The notes under the pieces: generated by a model
Told to the model about the DNA's origin: nothing
The model's database searches: none
The model's input: only the letters and a program-made list of their open reading frames with translations
Program-made: the position numbers and the translations under genes
In this document: in pieces, positions 11,244-23,856 of the stretch
Position numbering within the stretch: the stretch's first letter is position 1
Layout: every line of letters starts with the position of its first letter
From: Pascua guehoae
Taxonomy: Eukaryota; Basidiomycota; Tremellomycetes; Trichosporonales; Trichosporonaceae
Assembly (NCBI GenBank): GCA_001600415.1
Contig: BCJX01000016.1
Span: forward strand, 950,064 to 1,014,063
Reading direction: 5' to 3'
DNA length: 64,000 nucleotides

Positions 11244-14200
11244 GGTGTCTTTATTGAATGCGCCTGCTTGGTAAGAGGTAGCGGATGTAGCACCTTGTTG
11301 TCTCAAGCCAACGTTGTCCATTAAGTTGTCCTCACCTTTAACATCGGATAATGCTTTCTCGGCTGTACTAATTGTAGAGCATATAGGGGCTCGAGCCGAG
11401 CACGCCCAGACGATGGCGCACGCGCACGCGACGGAGCACGTACGCTTGGACCGCCGTATTGACCAGCAAGCTCATCCCAGGGACGACTTTTGCGTATGAG
11501 GCCGTGGCATGCGTGAAAGAGCTGTTTGAGCCCTCGTCTTGGGGACGATATTACCTCATTTTCAAGGTCGGACGGTCGTGGTGGCACTCGGAGCAGCCGG
11601 TGGGCAAGTGCTCGGGACAACGCTCGGAGCACCCGCAGAACCGTCAGCACCGACCAGGAATCTGAGTTGCAAGTCAGTAAGCCACCCCGGCGCGCCGAGA
11701 CACGGCCGACGTACCATGACCAGGCGTCAATGATCTGTAGAAGAACCCAGTATCTGATATTGTTGCTCAATTCATGACATCGCTGCCAATTACCAACATA
11801 CGAGTACCTGGCCCCATGCTACTCATGTGGCCTTATGCTGTCGGCTCAACTTTGTGTCTGGTTCGAGCAATGTCTTTCGGGCTAGCTCTTTTGACCCGGC
11901 CAGGAGTCGATCGTTGGTACTCTGTGCGGCGGTCCGCAAAGAGTCGTTGGCCCACAAAGGGTCGTTGGCTTGAACATGGCCAAGAACCTTGGAGAGGGCA
12001 TGGACACCTTCGATTGTGGGGATTGGAGATTCTATAGTAATGTGAAGCTGTGCAGCTTTGAATGTAAGTCTTAAATCCATCAGCCACCACCAAGTATCTA
12101 CACGTTGTCACTCACTCTGTGACACCAGGGTGCACATCAACTTGCACAGCTGCCGTCGATGCCAGTGGGCTCACGTTTGTGTGTGGCCCGGTCCTCGACG
12201 TTGAGGAAACCGAGTTGGATGACCACATGACCTACAGCGACCGCACGATGGTCGAGAACTGAGAACAAGGCGGAGGTTGCTAATTGTGACTGGACCCTAC
12301 TCGGTTCCTCTGTTGCCCCCAACCACTTCCCAACATCGATCCACAAAATCACCCCATCCAAGACAAAGTCAACCCCAATCAAGAAGATTGGCAGGTACTT
12401 CAAGGTTCGCCGCTCGAAGATCCTCACACGCAAGAAGCGTCGAGTGGCCGCCATCCACCGCGAGCATGAGTAGGGAGAGCAGGTGGTAGTTGTTGTAGGG
12501 TTGTAGGGATCTCGTGCCGGAAACCGCAACGGCACATGCGCCTGTGGTTGCAAGTACCAGTACCGTGGCTTAGCTGCACACTTTGGAGGGGCCATACTCT
12601 CTTGTACACACACACGTGCTCGCTTAATATATGCATTTCTCTATACTTTGGCGATGGTCTGAGAGTACTCACGCTGCTTCGGGAAACACCGAGGGTTCGA
12701 TGAGGCCGAGCATGCTGTAGACGACGTTGCATAAGAGGGACACGAGGGTGAGCGAGGCCATTTAAGTACTAGAGATGGGAAAATCTAGAGGCGAACAAGG
12801 GTGCATGACACCGCCACTCGGCCAGACGGTGAGGCCAAGCCTCTATAATATCAGATTTAACAGAGCAGCCTCGCTGGGCGTAGCACACAGTGGAGGCGAA
12901 TCGCTGACTGTTCAATGGAATCAATCACCGACGTATGGACAAGCAGAGATGGAGAAATGCAGACAGCGTACTGGTATTGGTGCTCGTACCTCGTTTTGGC
13001 TGCGATATTTGCTTGATTTGTTTGTTGTCGACCTCAATCTTGTCCCTTCTGTCGCAATCCGAGTCTCGATTATCTCCCAGAGTGGCGGGGCTACGCTCAT
13101 GAAAAGTAGTAACAAGCACGAGGTGCATACGAAATATAATATTGAAATGGGCCGCGTTGAAGCTGACCCAGAGGAAGAAGACTACGTTGAAGTAGATATG
13201 GAATGGGCAGCGTTGAAGCTGACCCAGAGGGCGAAGACTACGTTAAAGTAGAGCAACTAGGCTGGAGCAGACGGTGACCAATCGAGAAGGCCGAGGTGGC
13301 GCGGCGGGTAAAGTCAATCGGAAGCTGGTACTCTGTCAACCGTCATCCCCCACCTTCGAACTGCCACACATGCGACTCACAATCACCAGTCGAGTCCTCG
13401 ACGCCCGTCTACGCGTACATCCTAGTAGTGGACGCGCTCGTGGAGCCAGCCCGCCAGAGCCGCGTCGGCATTGCCGCGCGCGGGGAAGAGCGACGGCGCA
13501 TACGCCGCGCGGTGGTGAAGCCAAGTCGCAAAAGTGCAGCGCTTGTCCTGGTGGGCCGCAATGATGTCGTCGTACTGAAGGCGCTTGGCGAGCCAGCGGC
13601 CGAAAGTGTCTACGTTAACGTTGGACATGATGGAAGAGTCTGTCAGTCAGCGTCGGGAGATTAGCACCAGGCGGTTGAACGACGAGGTGGGCCAAAAAGG
13701 GAACTACTGTACTGTGGTTGTGGGTTGAAAGAGGAGGAGTGGGTGCTTGTGGTTGGGTGAGAGGTTGAGGGGCGATGGAGAGATGGCGAATGGACTCAGC
13801 CAGCCACCAGGTCTTTATATCATGTCCAGATAGCCTGCTGTGCGACTCTGTGGGGTGTCAAACTCGTCGAGTCCACGGGGCATAACTGTCCTCCAGAGAC
13901 TGGGTGTTGCATGTGCAAACATGTGCGCTTCGGGGGCGAACAGATGTGCAAGCAATGGACAATGGACAGCCAAGATGTGCCAGCAATGGGCAATGGACAC
14001 CCGGGATGGACACTAACAGGATAGCGCACGATGGACAGTGGGCAGGGAGAGGATTAAAGCAGACTGTTCAACACCACACATACGGCCACAATGCACCCTT
14101 CAACGTTGGGAGACAGGCGTTACCCCATATCCACACGCACATGAAATCACGCTGCGTAAGTGCACTCTGCCAATGTTTGTTATGTGCCATGGTGTGCCCA

Positions 14201-15700
14201 CAAGAGTTGTTCGTTTCATCTTTCTCCGTGCACAACGGGTTCTTTCTGCACGCACACAAGCGTTGACTTGGAAGGCTGCGGCTGTGCAATGAACCACTTG
14301 GGAAGGTGTACCGCTCCGTGCACACAAATCGAGTGCATGCCATTGGTGCGCCAAGGCAAGAGCCGAAAGAAGGCGACTAACGACCAACAACAATTTGCCA
14401 CACTCATCCATGTCTCGGAAAGCCACAGCCGTGACGATCCACGCCCGAAGAAGACGTGTGTGTCGTGTGTCGCTCCTGCCCCAATGGCACGAACCTCGTA
14501 ACGCCTAAAACAAAAGCAAGCCACCCGGCCGCCATTGTCCGCGTTGTGTGCATTGTGCGTTGTGCGCAGTCCCCGCTGTGTGGCCGTTTGCTGCTCACGA
14601 CAAACGATTCGCCGCGAGGCCAATCCCCAACACAACCGAGGCAGTGCGTGAGAGACACAGAACATTGACGTACATTCATCACGAGCGGGCGTGACTTCTT
14701 TTCCCGTTTGGATGTGCAGGAATGCCTTGTCCAGGACTATCGCGCGTGCCCGCCAGCTCATAGATAAGTGGGCTCGTACTGATGGCCAAAGCACCGCCAT
14801 GGTAAGTAATCATATACTTGGTTCGAGGTCCTGTTTGAGGTCGATGGCAAGCGAACTTGAACTGGTGGTCACACAATGGCCGATAACCCGCCAAGCCCAC
14901 AATACCAGGGGGGAAGGGGGAAGCTCGCGACGCCCAGCTTTTAGGGGGCCGTGCCGAGGTCGTACGCCCTGATACATTCGTATTTGAAGATGCTCCCGGA
15001 TGGAAGACTTGATAACAGCAGTGATGCTGGCGGCGTCATTGAGAGAGGTAGCGCATAGGCTCGCGGTGGACGCATCTTCCGATGGGGGGGCCGACNCCCC
15101 CGCCCCTCCGTTGCCTGCCGTACACGTGGCTCGCGGTGTTTGTGCTCTTGGCCCCCGGTCCTTGAGACCGGTGGTGGACACGAACTCTCGGCTACGCTAG
15201 GCGCGGTGAAGTTTCCAGAGGTACATTGTGTTGTAGTGATTCGTTCGCTCGACCACGTGGCTCGGTCAGTCGGGTGCTCGGTCGGTCGGTCAGACCCTCA
15301 CTGAACCTCAATCTACTTTTCACTTTGTACCTCCCTTTATGCAAACCCGTTCGCCTCGCTTCTACAACACATTGGGGGGTTGGGAGCGCTCGATGCGGGC
15401 CCGACATCTCACTGTTATCTCACTATTATCTCACTCTTGACGTGGTTGATCCGTCCGTCCTGCCTATTGAACGTTCCAAACAGAGAGGACAGAATAGGCC
15501 CCGGGTGGTCTGGTGCGAGGCTAAGAAGCACATCTGCGTTACCGCAAGGCAATCAATCATTTTGTGCAATCTCAAGCTTGTCCTGTGCGGCCATCCGTAC
15601 TTTAGGAAGCGCACCATAACTCGGGGCGATTGTTGTAAATCGTCAAGGACCTGAGGCGATGATTCCGAACCGTATAAACATGATGCTTTCGGTGAACATG
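11244..15700. other. 4.5-kb stretch with only weak coding signal
   Basis: On the minus strand between 12761 and 11321 several frames look mildly protein-like: MASLTLVSLLCNVVYSMLG at 12761, a hydrophobic piece near 12400 (YLPIFLIGVDFVLDGVI) and 12080-11823. I could not join them convincingly. A 68-codon minus ORF at 13628-13422 (start MSNVNVDTFGRWLAK), with a TATA-like gatataaaga upstream near 13815, is another possible small gene. A 56-bp tandem duplication lies at 13146-13257. One N is at 15095. Confidence 0.35.
13146..13257 (+). repeat. Imperfect 56-bp tandem duplication
   Basis: Two adjacent copies with a period of 56 bp share the core gcgttgaagctgacccagag and differ at only a few positions. 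The unit is not a multiple of three, so it would shift any frame running through it. It looks like recent slippage or unequal exchange. Confidence 0.7.
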
Positions 15701-15801
15701 GTGGGTTTAGGACAGTGGTAGTTGCATCAGATTGCAAATATGGGATTCCATCCCATGTTCTCTACATCTGAGGGTCCCCAGTTCAATCCTGGGAATTCAC
15801 T
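15701..15801 (+). tRNA. tRNA-Cys (anticodon GCA) with intron, weak D-arm
   Basis: The acceptor gtgggtt pairs with aattcac (two G-U). The anticodon stem TCAGA/TCTGA is perfect around TTGCAAA, split by an intron of about 28 nt. The T-arm cccag-ttcaatc-ctggg is perfect and the discriminator is T, as expected for Cys. The D-stem is poor (GGAC/GTTG or GGAC/TTGC), so it may be decaying. A TTTT terminator follows at 15803. Confidence 0.65.
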
Positions 15802-16758
15802 GTTTTACCTTTGTCGAGGTCGTGAGGATCTTACCCGCACTTGGGGAACGTGTCGGGGGTGCCTTGGAGAGCCGACTGCTTTGTGTTGACGGCTTGTCGA
15901 TGGGGAGATTAGTAGATGAAGAGGGCGGGAGAGCCAAGTTGATCAGCTCGAGTAATAGCCTGTGCAGGAGCCAGGAGCCAGGCTTGCCCACAGCATCACG
16001 AGCGAGGCTGTGCTTCATACCCCACAAGCTCCGCTCGACTCCAACGTGAGCGGCGTGACTTCGGCGTAATTTAGTCGCTTCCGAGTCGAAAAGAGGAACA
16101 GATCTAAAGAAGCAGTGCGTTTTCATCTCTGCCCAACAGCAGGACGTCCTCGTGGATAGAGGATGTACCAGTAGTGTGCGCATGTCCGCAACTGCCAAAG
16201 AGGACAATTCCGAGGCACTCGGCACTATGCGGGCGTGTCTGTGTGCGCGTGTGTGTCTGCACGTGTTCAACGCGACTTGCACATGCGTGCGTGCCATCAA
16301 TATGTCGGCGTGGGTCATGAGCGGCGCTGTGTCTCCTTGTCACATCCATGCCCTGTTTTTGCTTCTCTGTGTTGGCTCGTTTCATGTTTCAACAACTTGT
16401 TGGCTTCCACCAAGGTCCAGCGTTGTCACATATTGTCACTTGCCCCAAGATTCCATCGTCAGGACCAGGCGTCGTCGAGGGTGCGTCGTGGACAAACGAG
16501 CGTATAACAAGCTGTCAGCATCCATAGCTTTGGCCATCACCTCACTCCACCATTCTCATTCATACATACCCTCACCCTAGCCGTGGACACTGGTGAGCAT
16601 AGACCACCATTCTCTGTTTGATTTAACCATAGGAACCCCAGACCCGCCAACCCGCCAACCCACCCACCCCACCCGCGCGATTTCCCACCGAAACAACTCA
16701 CAAGCGCGTATCTGGAGCTATTTCTACCCACATTGCTGGCCCACACAATACCACCAAG
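15802..16758. other. Intergenic, nothing recognised
   Basis: Only short overlapping open frames are present on both strands. Near 16641-16673 there is a C-rich stretch of cccaccc-type repeats. No gene or element is supported. Confidence 0.45.
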
Positions 16759-18241
16759 ATGAGTGCGCGGCGCCTTACACCCCTGCATTCGGCATCCGAT
16801 ACGACCTCGGTGGCATCTGGGTCTGCACGCTCGTCGTCGCCTTTTGCAACCCCGCCACTTTCGCGATCGTCCAGTACCCCTTGGTCCACCCCCTCCCCTC
16901 CGGCGATAACCCCTGCGACACCAGGCACCGCAACGTCTATGGCCGTTGTGACCACAGTTTCTCCTTCAGAGGTCACACCGTTCAAGGTCCGTTCGACCAA
17001 GTTCCCGCTGTCGGCAAATACCTTCGAGACACACCAGGCGCGGGTGGTTTCGACAGGAACTTCCACACCCTTATTTTCCTCTTCCTCTTCATGGGCGCCC
17101 TCGTCCTCCTCGGCCTGGCCACCTTCTTCCCCCTCGCCCTGGGGTTCCCAACCCCACCAAACCATCTGAGAATGCGGCCACACTGACATCGTACAACGAA
17201 ATGACCATTTCGTCGAACAAGATGCGCGACCGCACGGCGCAATGCGAGGCCCGACATCGGCACTTGATGTTGTTCCCATCTGGTGACAAGGGCAAAAGCA
17301 AGGCTTACTTCGACCCCAACCCGACCGCCAAGGCAACGACCCCTACGATGTCCCCCGTCGCCACCAAAAAGGACAGGGCGGTCACCTCTGGCCTCACAAA
17401 CATGTTTGGTCCGGTCATGGGTCGTGCCACGACGAACAGCTTAGTCACGACCACCGACCCGGTCATACCGGGCAACAACTTATCTGTATCCAAGACATCT
17501 GCGGCAGCCTCCAGCGTCGTGGCGTGTGACGATGAGAGCCATGCTCCTCATACCGACCTCGCAGTGTCTGGCCATGTTCAGGACGCTTCCCGCCTGGTCT
17601 CTGATTCTACTGGTGTTGTGGACGATAACGGCGCGAACCTGTACCACGAAGAGGCATCTTTTCACAGCGAAGAGGCGTCGTGGCACACGTCTACCAACTC
17701 GATTTCCACCTTGGCCTACCCTACGCTGTCCAAGCGCGATTCCCCCGACAACGTTCGTACGACGCCCACCCTCACCCCAAGCCTCAGCCCGGCTGGATCT
17801 GGACCTATGGCGTCCATTGACAAACTTGCCGCCCTTTTGGTTCCAGTGGCGATCCACGAATCTGCCTCCCGCGCTTCCGTGTCGACCACGGGCCTCGTCA
17901 GACTCATGCCGGTCGAGGAAGGTGGCAATCCCGTAGCTGTCACATGTACCCAACCTCCAACTGCTCCTATTATCAGTACCGGTATTGACCTCGGTGAGGC
18001 TGCTGCCACTGCGTCCTCGGATGGAACCATCGGCGCTTTCACGGCGACAGACCAGGCACCGACCCACACCATCGATCAACCTCAGGGCACACACGGCATC
18101 TCTACCGGAGACTACCACGGCAATCTTACGGACGCCGACATCCGGAGGGCGGACGCCATTCGGGCAAGTGTTACGACGTTTCACGCGCGCAACGACGGTA
18201 CTCCCCGCACCGTGTACCTTCGCCGCCTGGGGTTAGAGTAG
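16759..18241 (+). CDS. Ser/Thr-rich low-complexity protein, exon joint or frameshift unresolved
   Basis: Two long plus-strand frames follow each other: 16759-17169 (start MSARRLTPLHSASDTTSVAS in a good context, accaagATG) and a 346-codon frame whose first ATG is 17201 and which stays open upstream of it. Both encode Ser/Thr/Pro-rich, probably disordered sequence, and the second ends TPRTVYLRRLGLE. They lie in different frames, so one intron or one indel must join them. A phase-compatible splice exists from after codon AAG near 16986 (donor GTCCGT) to an acceptor ACAG near 17053, but that donor is unusual. No domain, membrane segment or catalytic motif is recognised in either part. If the reading break is real, this is a pseudogene. 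Function unknown. Confidence 0.45.
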
Positions 18242-19140
18242 TGCTAGAGTAGCGTTAGTTGGAGTGGGACAGTGATGGACTGCAGGAGAGTACTTGAGAA
18301 AGATGACTTGGTGCCGCAATCAATCGTTTGAGTGTGATACCACTCTCCCCATGTTTGTCATACGTGCTAGGACGACGTGGTAGGAGCTGGCAACGACACG
18401 CGCCCGCGTCCCATCTGCCCGGTGGTGAAAACTCGGAATCGAGCCAGCCGTCCTGTCGACCCGCCCAATCTGTTTTTGCATGCACACCCAAAAGCCAACG
18501 ACTGGGTACTGGCTCGCAGCCACGCAGCCAATGTACCAGTACATGTCCATTCAGCGTGCGTTCGCCAGGTTGGGTACGGGAGAACACTGGGCTGTATCAA
18601 TTCTCGCCTAAGATGTCACCAAAGACCTCTGCTCTCGGTTTCGGCTTTAGGGAATACTAGCGCATTAGTAGGTCGAAAATCGTGGTGGCAATTAGTACTA
18701 GTATTCCTGGTGGGGGCAGTGGTGGGGGTGCCTGGGTTGGCCGGCCAGAAATGCTTCCTCTTCCTGGCCCGGGACAACAACGAGCCCTGTTGCAACAGGT
18801 GTTGGGTGAACCGGTGACCACACCAAAACAACGCCAGCAGGCCCGCGGCCACTGCCGCCCATGCCGCCCATGCCACCCAAGCTCCTCACCGCTATCTATC
18901 GCCCAGTCTCGCGTCACATGCTGTCGAGTGAGGGCTGGTACACTGGGGCTAGGTTTTGTTTACCAAACTTGTACTCATGTCAGACAAAGCGTTACCAAAC
19001 TTGGACTGATGTCAGACAAGAGTGCCAATGACCATCTTGCTGTGCAGAAGGGGGGAGTGACAGTGAGGCACGGCTTGGAGGCGTTCTCGTCCGCGGCACG
19101 GAGTCTCGGATGTAAACCGTCCGAGGAATGCACTCGACCC

Positions 19141-19148
19141 CACGTGAC
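19141..19148 (+). promoter_or_regulatory. CACGTGA E-box upstream of the P450
   Basis: CACGTGAC lies about 127 bp before the P450 start codon. The same core occurs upstream of the cysteine-cluster genes. A bHLH-type binding site is the usual meaning of CACGTG; function here is inferred. Confidence 0.35.
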
Positions 19149-19194
19149 AGGGGCGGACATGAGCGATAGGAGCTCTTGGATTCCCCGGGCAATG

Positions 19195-19203
19195 CTTAAA
19201 TAC
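19195..19203 (+). promoter_or_regulatory. TATA-like box of the P450
   Basis: CTTAAATAC stands about 67 bp before the start codon in GC-rich DNA. It is a plausible weak TATA element. Confidence 0.35.
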
Positions 19204-19267
19204 AGACTACCCATGGGGCTCCTCGTATCTCACCCCAACACTCGACGCTGCTCTCATCCACTCTACC

Positions 19268-20839
19268 ATGCCAGCGTACAGGTCGCCACCGGCGTCTCTC
19301 CTCGACGCAATGTCGATGCACACGTCCTCACTGTTGCTCGTGATATTCGTCGGGTTGCTTGGTCTCGCGGCCGTCGCTGCCATCCACCTCCGCACGCGGG
19401 CGAGGTACACGCGCCTGCCGCCTGGCCCTGCCCCGCGCTTCATGCAGGGAACACCACTGCCCGAGCTGTACCCCTGGCGGTACTTTTACACTCTGTCCAA
19501 GGCGTACGGGCCAGTCTTGACAATCTGGGACGGGACGACGCCGGCGGTGGTGTGCAACTCTGTGTCGTCGGCAGAGTACCTGTTGGAAAAACGGGCGCAG
19601 GAGACGGCCGACCGGCCGCGTGCGATTGCAGGCAACTATCTGAGCCATGGGAAACGACTGCTGTTGGTGGGACACGGCGCGCACTGGCGGCGGCTGCGGA
19701 GGGCCATCCACCAGCCGCTGCAGCCGCAGAGCGTGCGCGAGCTGCGCGACTACCAGGAGCAGCTTGCGCATGGTGTCGTGCTCGACATTCTACGTGATCC
19801 CGCGCATTTCCAGGACCACATTCTGACCTATACTGCGTCACTGGTCGTGCACATGGCATATGGGCGGACTGACCGGGCGCACTACTCGGACGCCGATATC
19901 GCACTCCAGGTCCTCGGTGGGCACCGGCTGGGCGTCACGCTTCGCCCGGGCGCGTTCAAGATCGAGGCGTACCCCTGGCTCCAGTATGTGCCCGGGTACA
20001 TGCGCACGCTGGTCGAATGGGCGTCGGATGAACTCAACCTCTACCGCTCCAACCTGGCCAGCACGCGCGCACGCATAAATGACCCCGGGGCCGTCGCGCC
20101 GTGCTTTGCGACCTATCTCATTGAAAACCAGGCAAAACTCGAGCTCGACGACGACGATATTGCCTACCTCCTCGGTTCCGTCTTTGGTGCCGGCAGCGAC
20201 ACGAGCAGTTCGGCCATCACCATCGCCGTCATGGCCGCCGCCGTCTATCCTGAGGCAGCGGCGCGGGTGCGCGCCGAGCTCGACGAGCGCCTCGGCACAG
20301 GTACCCCCGACGCCCACGCGCCGACGTTTGCAGACCTCGAAGAGGGCCTTCCCGTCCTCCGCGCATTCATCAACGAGACGTTCCGCTGGCGTCCCGTCTC
20401 GTCGGGCGGGTTCCAGCACCAAACCACCGCGGATATAGAGTACGACGGCTACGTCGTTCCCAAGGGCACGCCCATCTCGGGCAACCACTGGGCCATCCAC
20501 CGCGATGAGGACTACTACGGCCCTAATGTCGACGATTTCGTCATTGATCGTTGGCTAGGCCCCGACGGCGACCTCAAGCCGACCATGCGCACATTCCAGT
20601 TTGGCTTTGGACGCCGCATCTGCCCCGGACAGCACGTGGCGAAAAACTCGGTCCTCATCAATACCGCAAACCTCCTGTGGGCATTTGATATCGCAAAGGC
20701 CAGAGATGACAAGGGCGACGAGATCGACATTGACACGCTCGCTTTCACAAACGCAGCAAACTCGCACCCTCTCCCGTTCAAGGTCCAGTTTACGCCGCGC
20801 CACCAAAAGCTCCAGGCTCTCATGACAGAGACCATGTAA
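19268..20839 (+). CDS. Cytochrome P450 monooxygenase, single exon
   Basis: One uninterrupted frame gives 523 aa, a normal length for a microsomal class II P450. Residues about 19-40 form one hydrophobic N-terminal anchor (SSLLLVIFVGLLGLAAVAAI), followed by a proline-rich hinge (RLPPGPAPRF). The I-helix oxygen-activation motif is AGSDTSS, the K-helix ExxR is ETFR, and the heme-binding loop is FGFGRRICPG with the axial Cys. All key residues are present, so the enzyme looks intact. The overall pattern (LPPGP, W-x-x-R as HWRRLRR, GxDT, FGFGRRxCPG) resembles the large fungal group often labelled O-methylsterigmatocystin oxidoreductase-like, but the substrate cannot be read from sequence. It would need a separate P450 reductase. 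Being intron-less is unusual beside its neighbours. A second methionine at residue 15 could also serve as start. Confidence 0.9.
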   Translation: MPAYRSPPASLLDAMSMHTSSLLLVIFVGLLGLAAVAAIHLRTRARYTRLPPGPAPRFMQGTPLPELYPWRYFYTLSKAYGPVLTIWDGTTPAVVCNSVSSAEYLLEKRAQETADRPRAIAGNYLSHGKRLLLVGHGAHWRRLRRAIHQPLQPQSVRELRDYQEQLAHGVVLDILRDPAHFQDHILTYTASLVVHMAYGRTDRAHYSDADIALQVLGGHRLGVTLRPGAFKIEAYPWLQYVPGYMRTLVEWASDELNLYRSNLASTRARINDPGAVAPCFATYLIENQAKLELDDDDIAYLLGSVFGAGSDTSSSAITIAVMAAAVYPEAAARVRAELDERLGTGTPDAHAPTFADLEEGLPVLRAFINETFRWRPVSSGGFQHQTTADIEYDGYVVPKGTPISGNHWAIHRDEDYYGPNVDDFVIDRWLGPDGDLKPTMRTFQFGFGRRICPGQHVAKNSVLINTANLLWAFDIAKARDDKGDEIDIDTLAFTNAANSHPLPFKVQFTPRHQKLQALMTETM

Positions 20840-22699
20840 CACAAAACGACCGCGAAAAGGTGACCACAGCCGTGGCCGCGGTCGACTGAAGGAAAATATG
20901 TACAGTCAGAAGCTAGTGTACAAATACGGTGCAGTAATGAAATGTCCTGTTGCCACCACTCGACGCGCCTGAGATTCTCGAAGCCGTCCTGGTAATAACA
21001 GTCCAACCAACCTCGACATTGCAGCCCAGAACACGTGTTGTTCGTTCTTCACCTCACATATTTCTTGCTTTGGCCTTTCCATTCGCTCAATCTATTTTCA
21101 CGTCTCGATCTGCAGCACGACTAACACCAGGACGACCAGCACCATGACCGCTAGCCATGACCGCTGGCACCGTAGCGCCTTTGCCGGCTTACGCGCGCGT
21201 ATCGCAACCATGCGTCTCTCTTCTCGTTTCCCTCATGTCCCCCACCTCCTCACGGGGCGAACCCCTCGCCGGATTCGAGGGCCAGACTGGCAGGTTGCAC
21301 ACCCAGGCCTTCGTCGGCCGTAGGAAACTCCAACCGTCCTGGCCTGGCCCCGTTAAGGACAGCATATGACGGGTGTGCTATCTTGATCAGTGCGCGCCTT
21401 GTTCCCAGCCAATGGGCAGGGGGGATCGATAGTCAGGATCCGACTATCAGGATCGCCATGTCATCATTGCGATCCTTGCCGTATGCGAGGAGCGCGCGGA
21501 TGGTGCTGCTCACCGTACCACCGTGTCGGTACCGAATGCAAATGCGGGCATGGCCGGCGGTACCGGTGGTGGGTCGACTTATCGCATACTGCCGTACGAG
21601 CATTTCGGGCTGGTCGACGTACCGCGACATGCGCGACAGTTGTCTCTGCAGCCTAGTGGTTATCGGCGGCAGGTACTTGCGCGTGGCAGGGTCGCCATTA
21701 TGCCCTGACACCGGCGGGGGAACAATGCTCGTGTACATGCGTCTGTCAAGGCGCGAGGTCACGGTCCGAGGTATAGCTCGAGGTCAGGGCCTGACGTCAC
21801 GGCACGAGGTCACGATGCGAGGTCGTGCCGAAAGGCGGGGCCGTTTTGAACGTTATCGGTGGCTACGTTGTGGGAAGACCAGGTAACTCCAAGGCCGGCG
21901 TGAACGTGGCGGTGGTACCAAGGTGTGGTGCGTGACGTAGAGCAGGCAAGGAGAGAACCACGCTTCGTCGGGTGGCTTGTGGAGTGGAAAGGACGGGATG
22001 GGGAACAGCAACATGTGCCGGATGATGTGACGGAACAAGCAAAAGCTGCTTCTGCTGGCGGCAGACAATGCGGCCGGTTGCATCTTGGGGCAGCATTGTG
22101 TGGAGGACTCCGTGCTTTTGACGTGCGGTGGAGGTTGTTGATGGCGTAGGAGTTTGTTTGCAGATCTAAGTCATGTGGCTGTCCCTGCATTGTGAGGAAT
22201 GTGACTTCGGATGGACGAGCAACATTGGGGCCCTTCTGCACCCTCTGATATCACGGTACGGGTTGGTGGACGCGCACATTCGAACATTGGCGTCGGCGCG
22301 TACCCGCGGGTGAGATTGCTTTGGTTGTTGTCGACAAGGCAGGCAGCCACCCATGCCAGGTCTGGCTGCGCGGGGACCCCACAAAGCACCAACCCTCTGA
22401 GCTTTATTCGGATATCGAGCTGGAAATCGCTGCGCCGCTTGCTCTTTTTCTCGTCGCCTCATTCGTCCTACTTGTTGGGCTGGATGCAGGTTGGGATGGT
22501 GCACCTTTCGCCATGCTATGAACACTGTCTACCTCCACCAACGCGCCAACACTAACTGGTCGCGGGCGGGCTGTGGCGCAGTGGGCCAAACGCCACCGTG
22601 TTTCGAATGTGAGCATCGTGAGCGTCCGAAACATACCGCAACGTTGTTTTGTATGTGTTGTGCAGTACAGGGTTTATGGTTGGTGTGTTATTCTTTCGT

Positions 22700-22830
22700 C
22701 TTGTGCCCTCTCGTCGCCTCTTGTCCCCTTTTGTCACATCTTGTCACCTCTTGTCCCCTCTTCATTCCTCTCGTCTCGTTTTGTCTCCTCCCGTCTCGTT
22801 TTGTCCTCCCGTCTCCCCTCACACGGCAAG
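22700..22830 (+). repeat. Pyrimidine-rich low-complexity tract
   Basis: About 130 bp consist of irregular repeats of words such as cctcttgtccc, tcttgtcac and ctcgttttgtc. The open frames through it are a by-product of the repeats. Confidence 0.7.
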
Positions 22831-23856
22831 ACCCTCTAGCTCTTCTTCTAGTTCTGCCATGGTCGATGCCAAGCATCGAGCATATTCTACTGACTAATTG
22901 GACTGTGCACCCACACACTTGTCTCATTGCGCCCTTCGCTCCTCGACACGCCATAAACCGCAACAATTTCCCCAGCGGACTCGTGCCATGGTGGTGCCTA
23001 GGCCTCGTGTCAGCGTCCCGATCTTTCGCTCATGTCAACATATTCCCCTGGTTTCATTTCCACCCTCCCCTCCATGTGCGGATCCACGCACTCTGTTTGG
23101 AGGAGTTTGAGCTGGCCCGTGCGGCAGCCCGCTGTGGGCGGCAGGTATCTGGCAGATCCTGTGGTCTGTGGTCCTTTGGTCCTGTCGCAACCAGTGCTCC
23201 TGGCGGCAACTTCTGTGGTTCCTTTCGGGGTGTTTGTTTCAGGGTTGGGTGTCTGTGCTAAGCAGGGTGCACATACGTCGCAAGACCAGAGGCGCATGAG
23301 GCAGTATGGGCCATAACTATACCACAAACATAACATACATAGATGGGGGCGAGGTGGAGTGACATGCGGAGGCTGCGGCAGGGGCACGCCCCACGATCCT
23401 GCACAGACCGGTGGCCATTGACGTTGAGCCCTTTATGGCACTGACCGTCGCAAAGGGTGTGGGGCAGTGGGCGGGATGCCGCTGTGGCGTTGGTCATGTA
23501 GCACAGTTAGTCAAATTGTTAACGTTTTCATAAACATCCTTCTTTGCCGTGTGTGTGGTGTGCCTCTGTGCGTGGCACTTCTTGACACTCAAGTGACATG
23601 GTGGCTGGAACTAACAATTGCACTCATGTTGTCTCGATGCTTGCCACACAGCTTCTGGTTCTCCCGATGGGACGGACGAATTGCTGGGCCTACGCACCAC
23701 ATGGAAGAAGGATACACAGACGAGGAAGGAGAGAGGAGCCGATAGAGAGCCCGACGGCACCGGACGATCTGGCAGGTGATCGTGCCCAGTGTGGCAGCCT
23801 GCACGCTTACGTCTTCCAGCTCTTGACTTTGCCCCATCTTTGACAAGACTAACGCC

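Larger units (their letters stand above)
18242..19267. other. Intergenic and P450 promoter region
   Basis: No gene is recognised. A 10-bp inverted repeat (ggaatactag ... ctagtattcc) lies at about 18651-18712, beside a G-rich tract with GGTGGGGG runs at 18711-18735. The right end holds the putative control elements of the P450 gene. Confidence 0.45.

Noticed and set aside
16593..17186. Frame with an apparent membrane segment (FLFLFMGALVLLGLATFF)
   Set aside because: It is the third frame of a Ser/Pro-rich coding region. The same bases read as Ser/Pro runs in the frame with the better start.
22491..23261. 256-codon Cys/Leu-rich ORF resembling a membrane protein
   Set aside because: The hydrophobic stretch is the translation of a pyrimidine-rich repeat (22700-22830).
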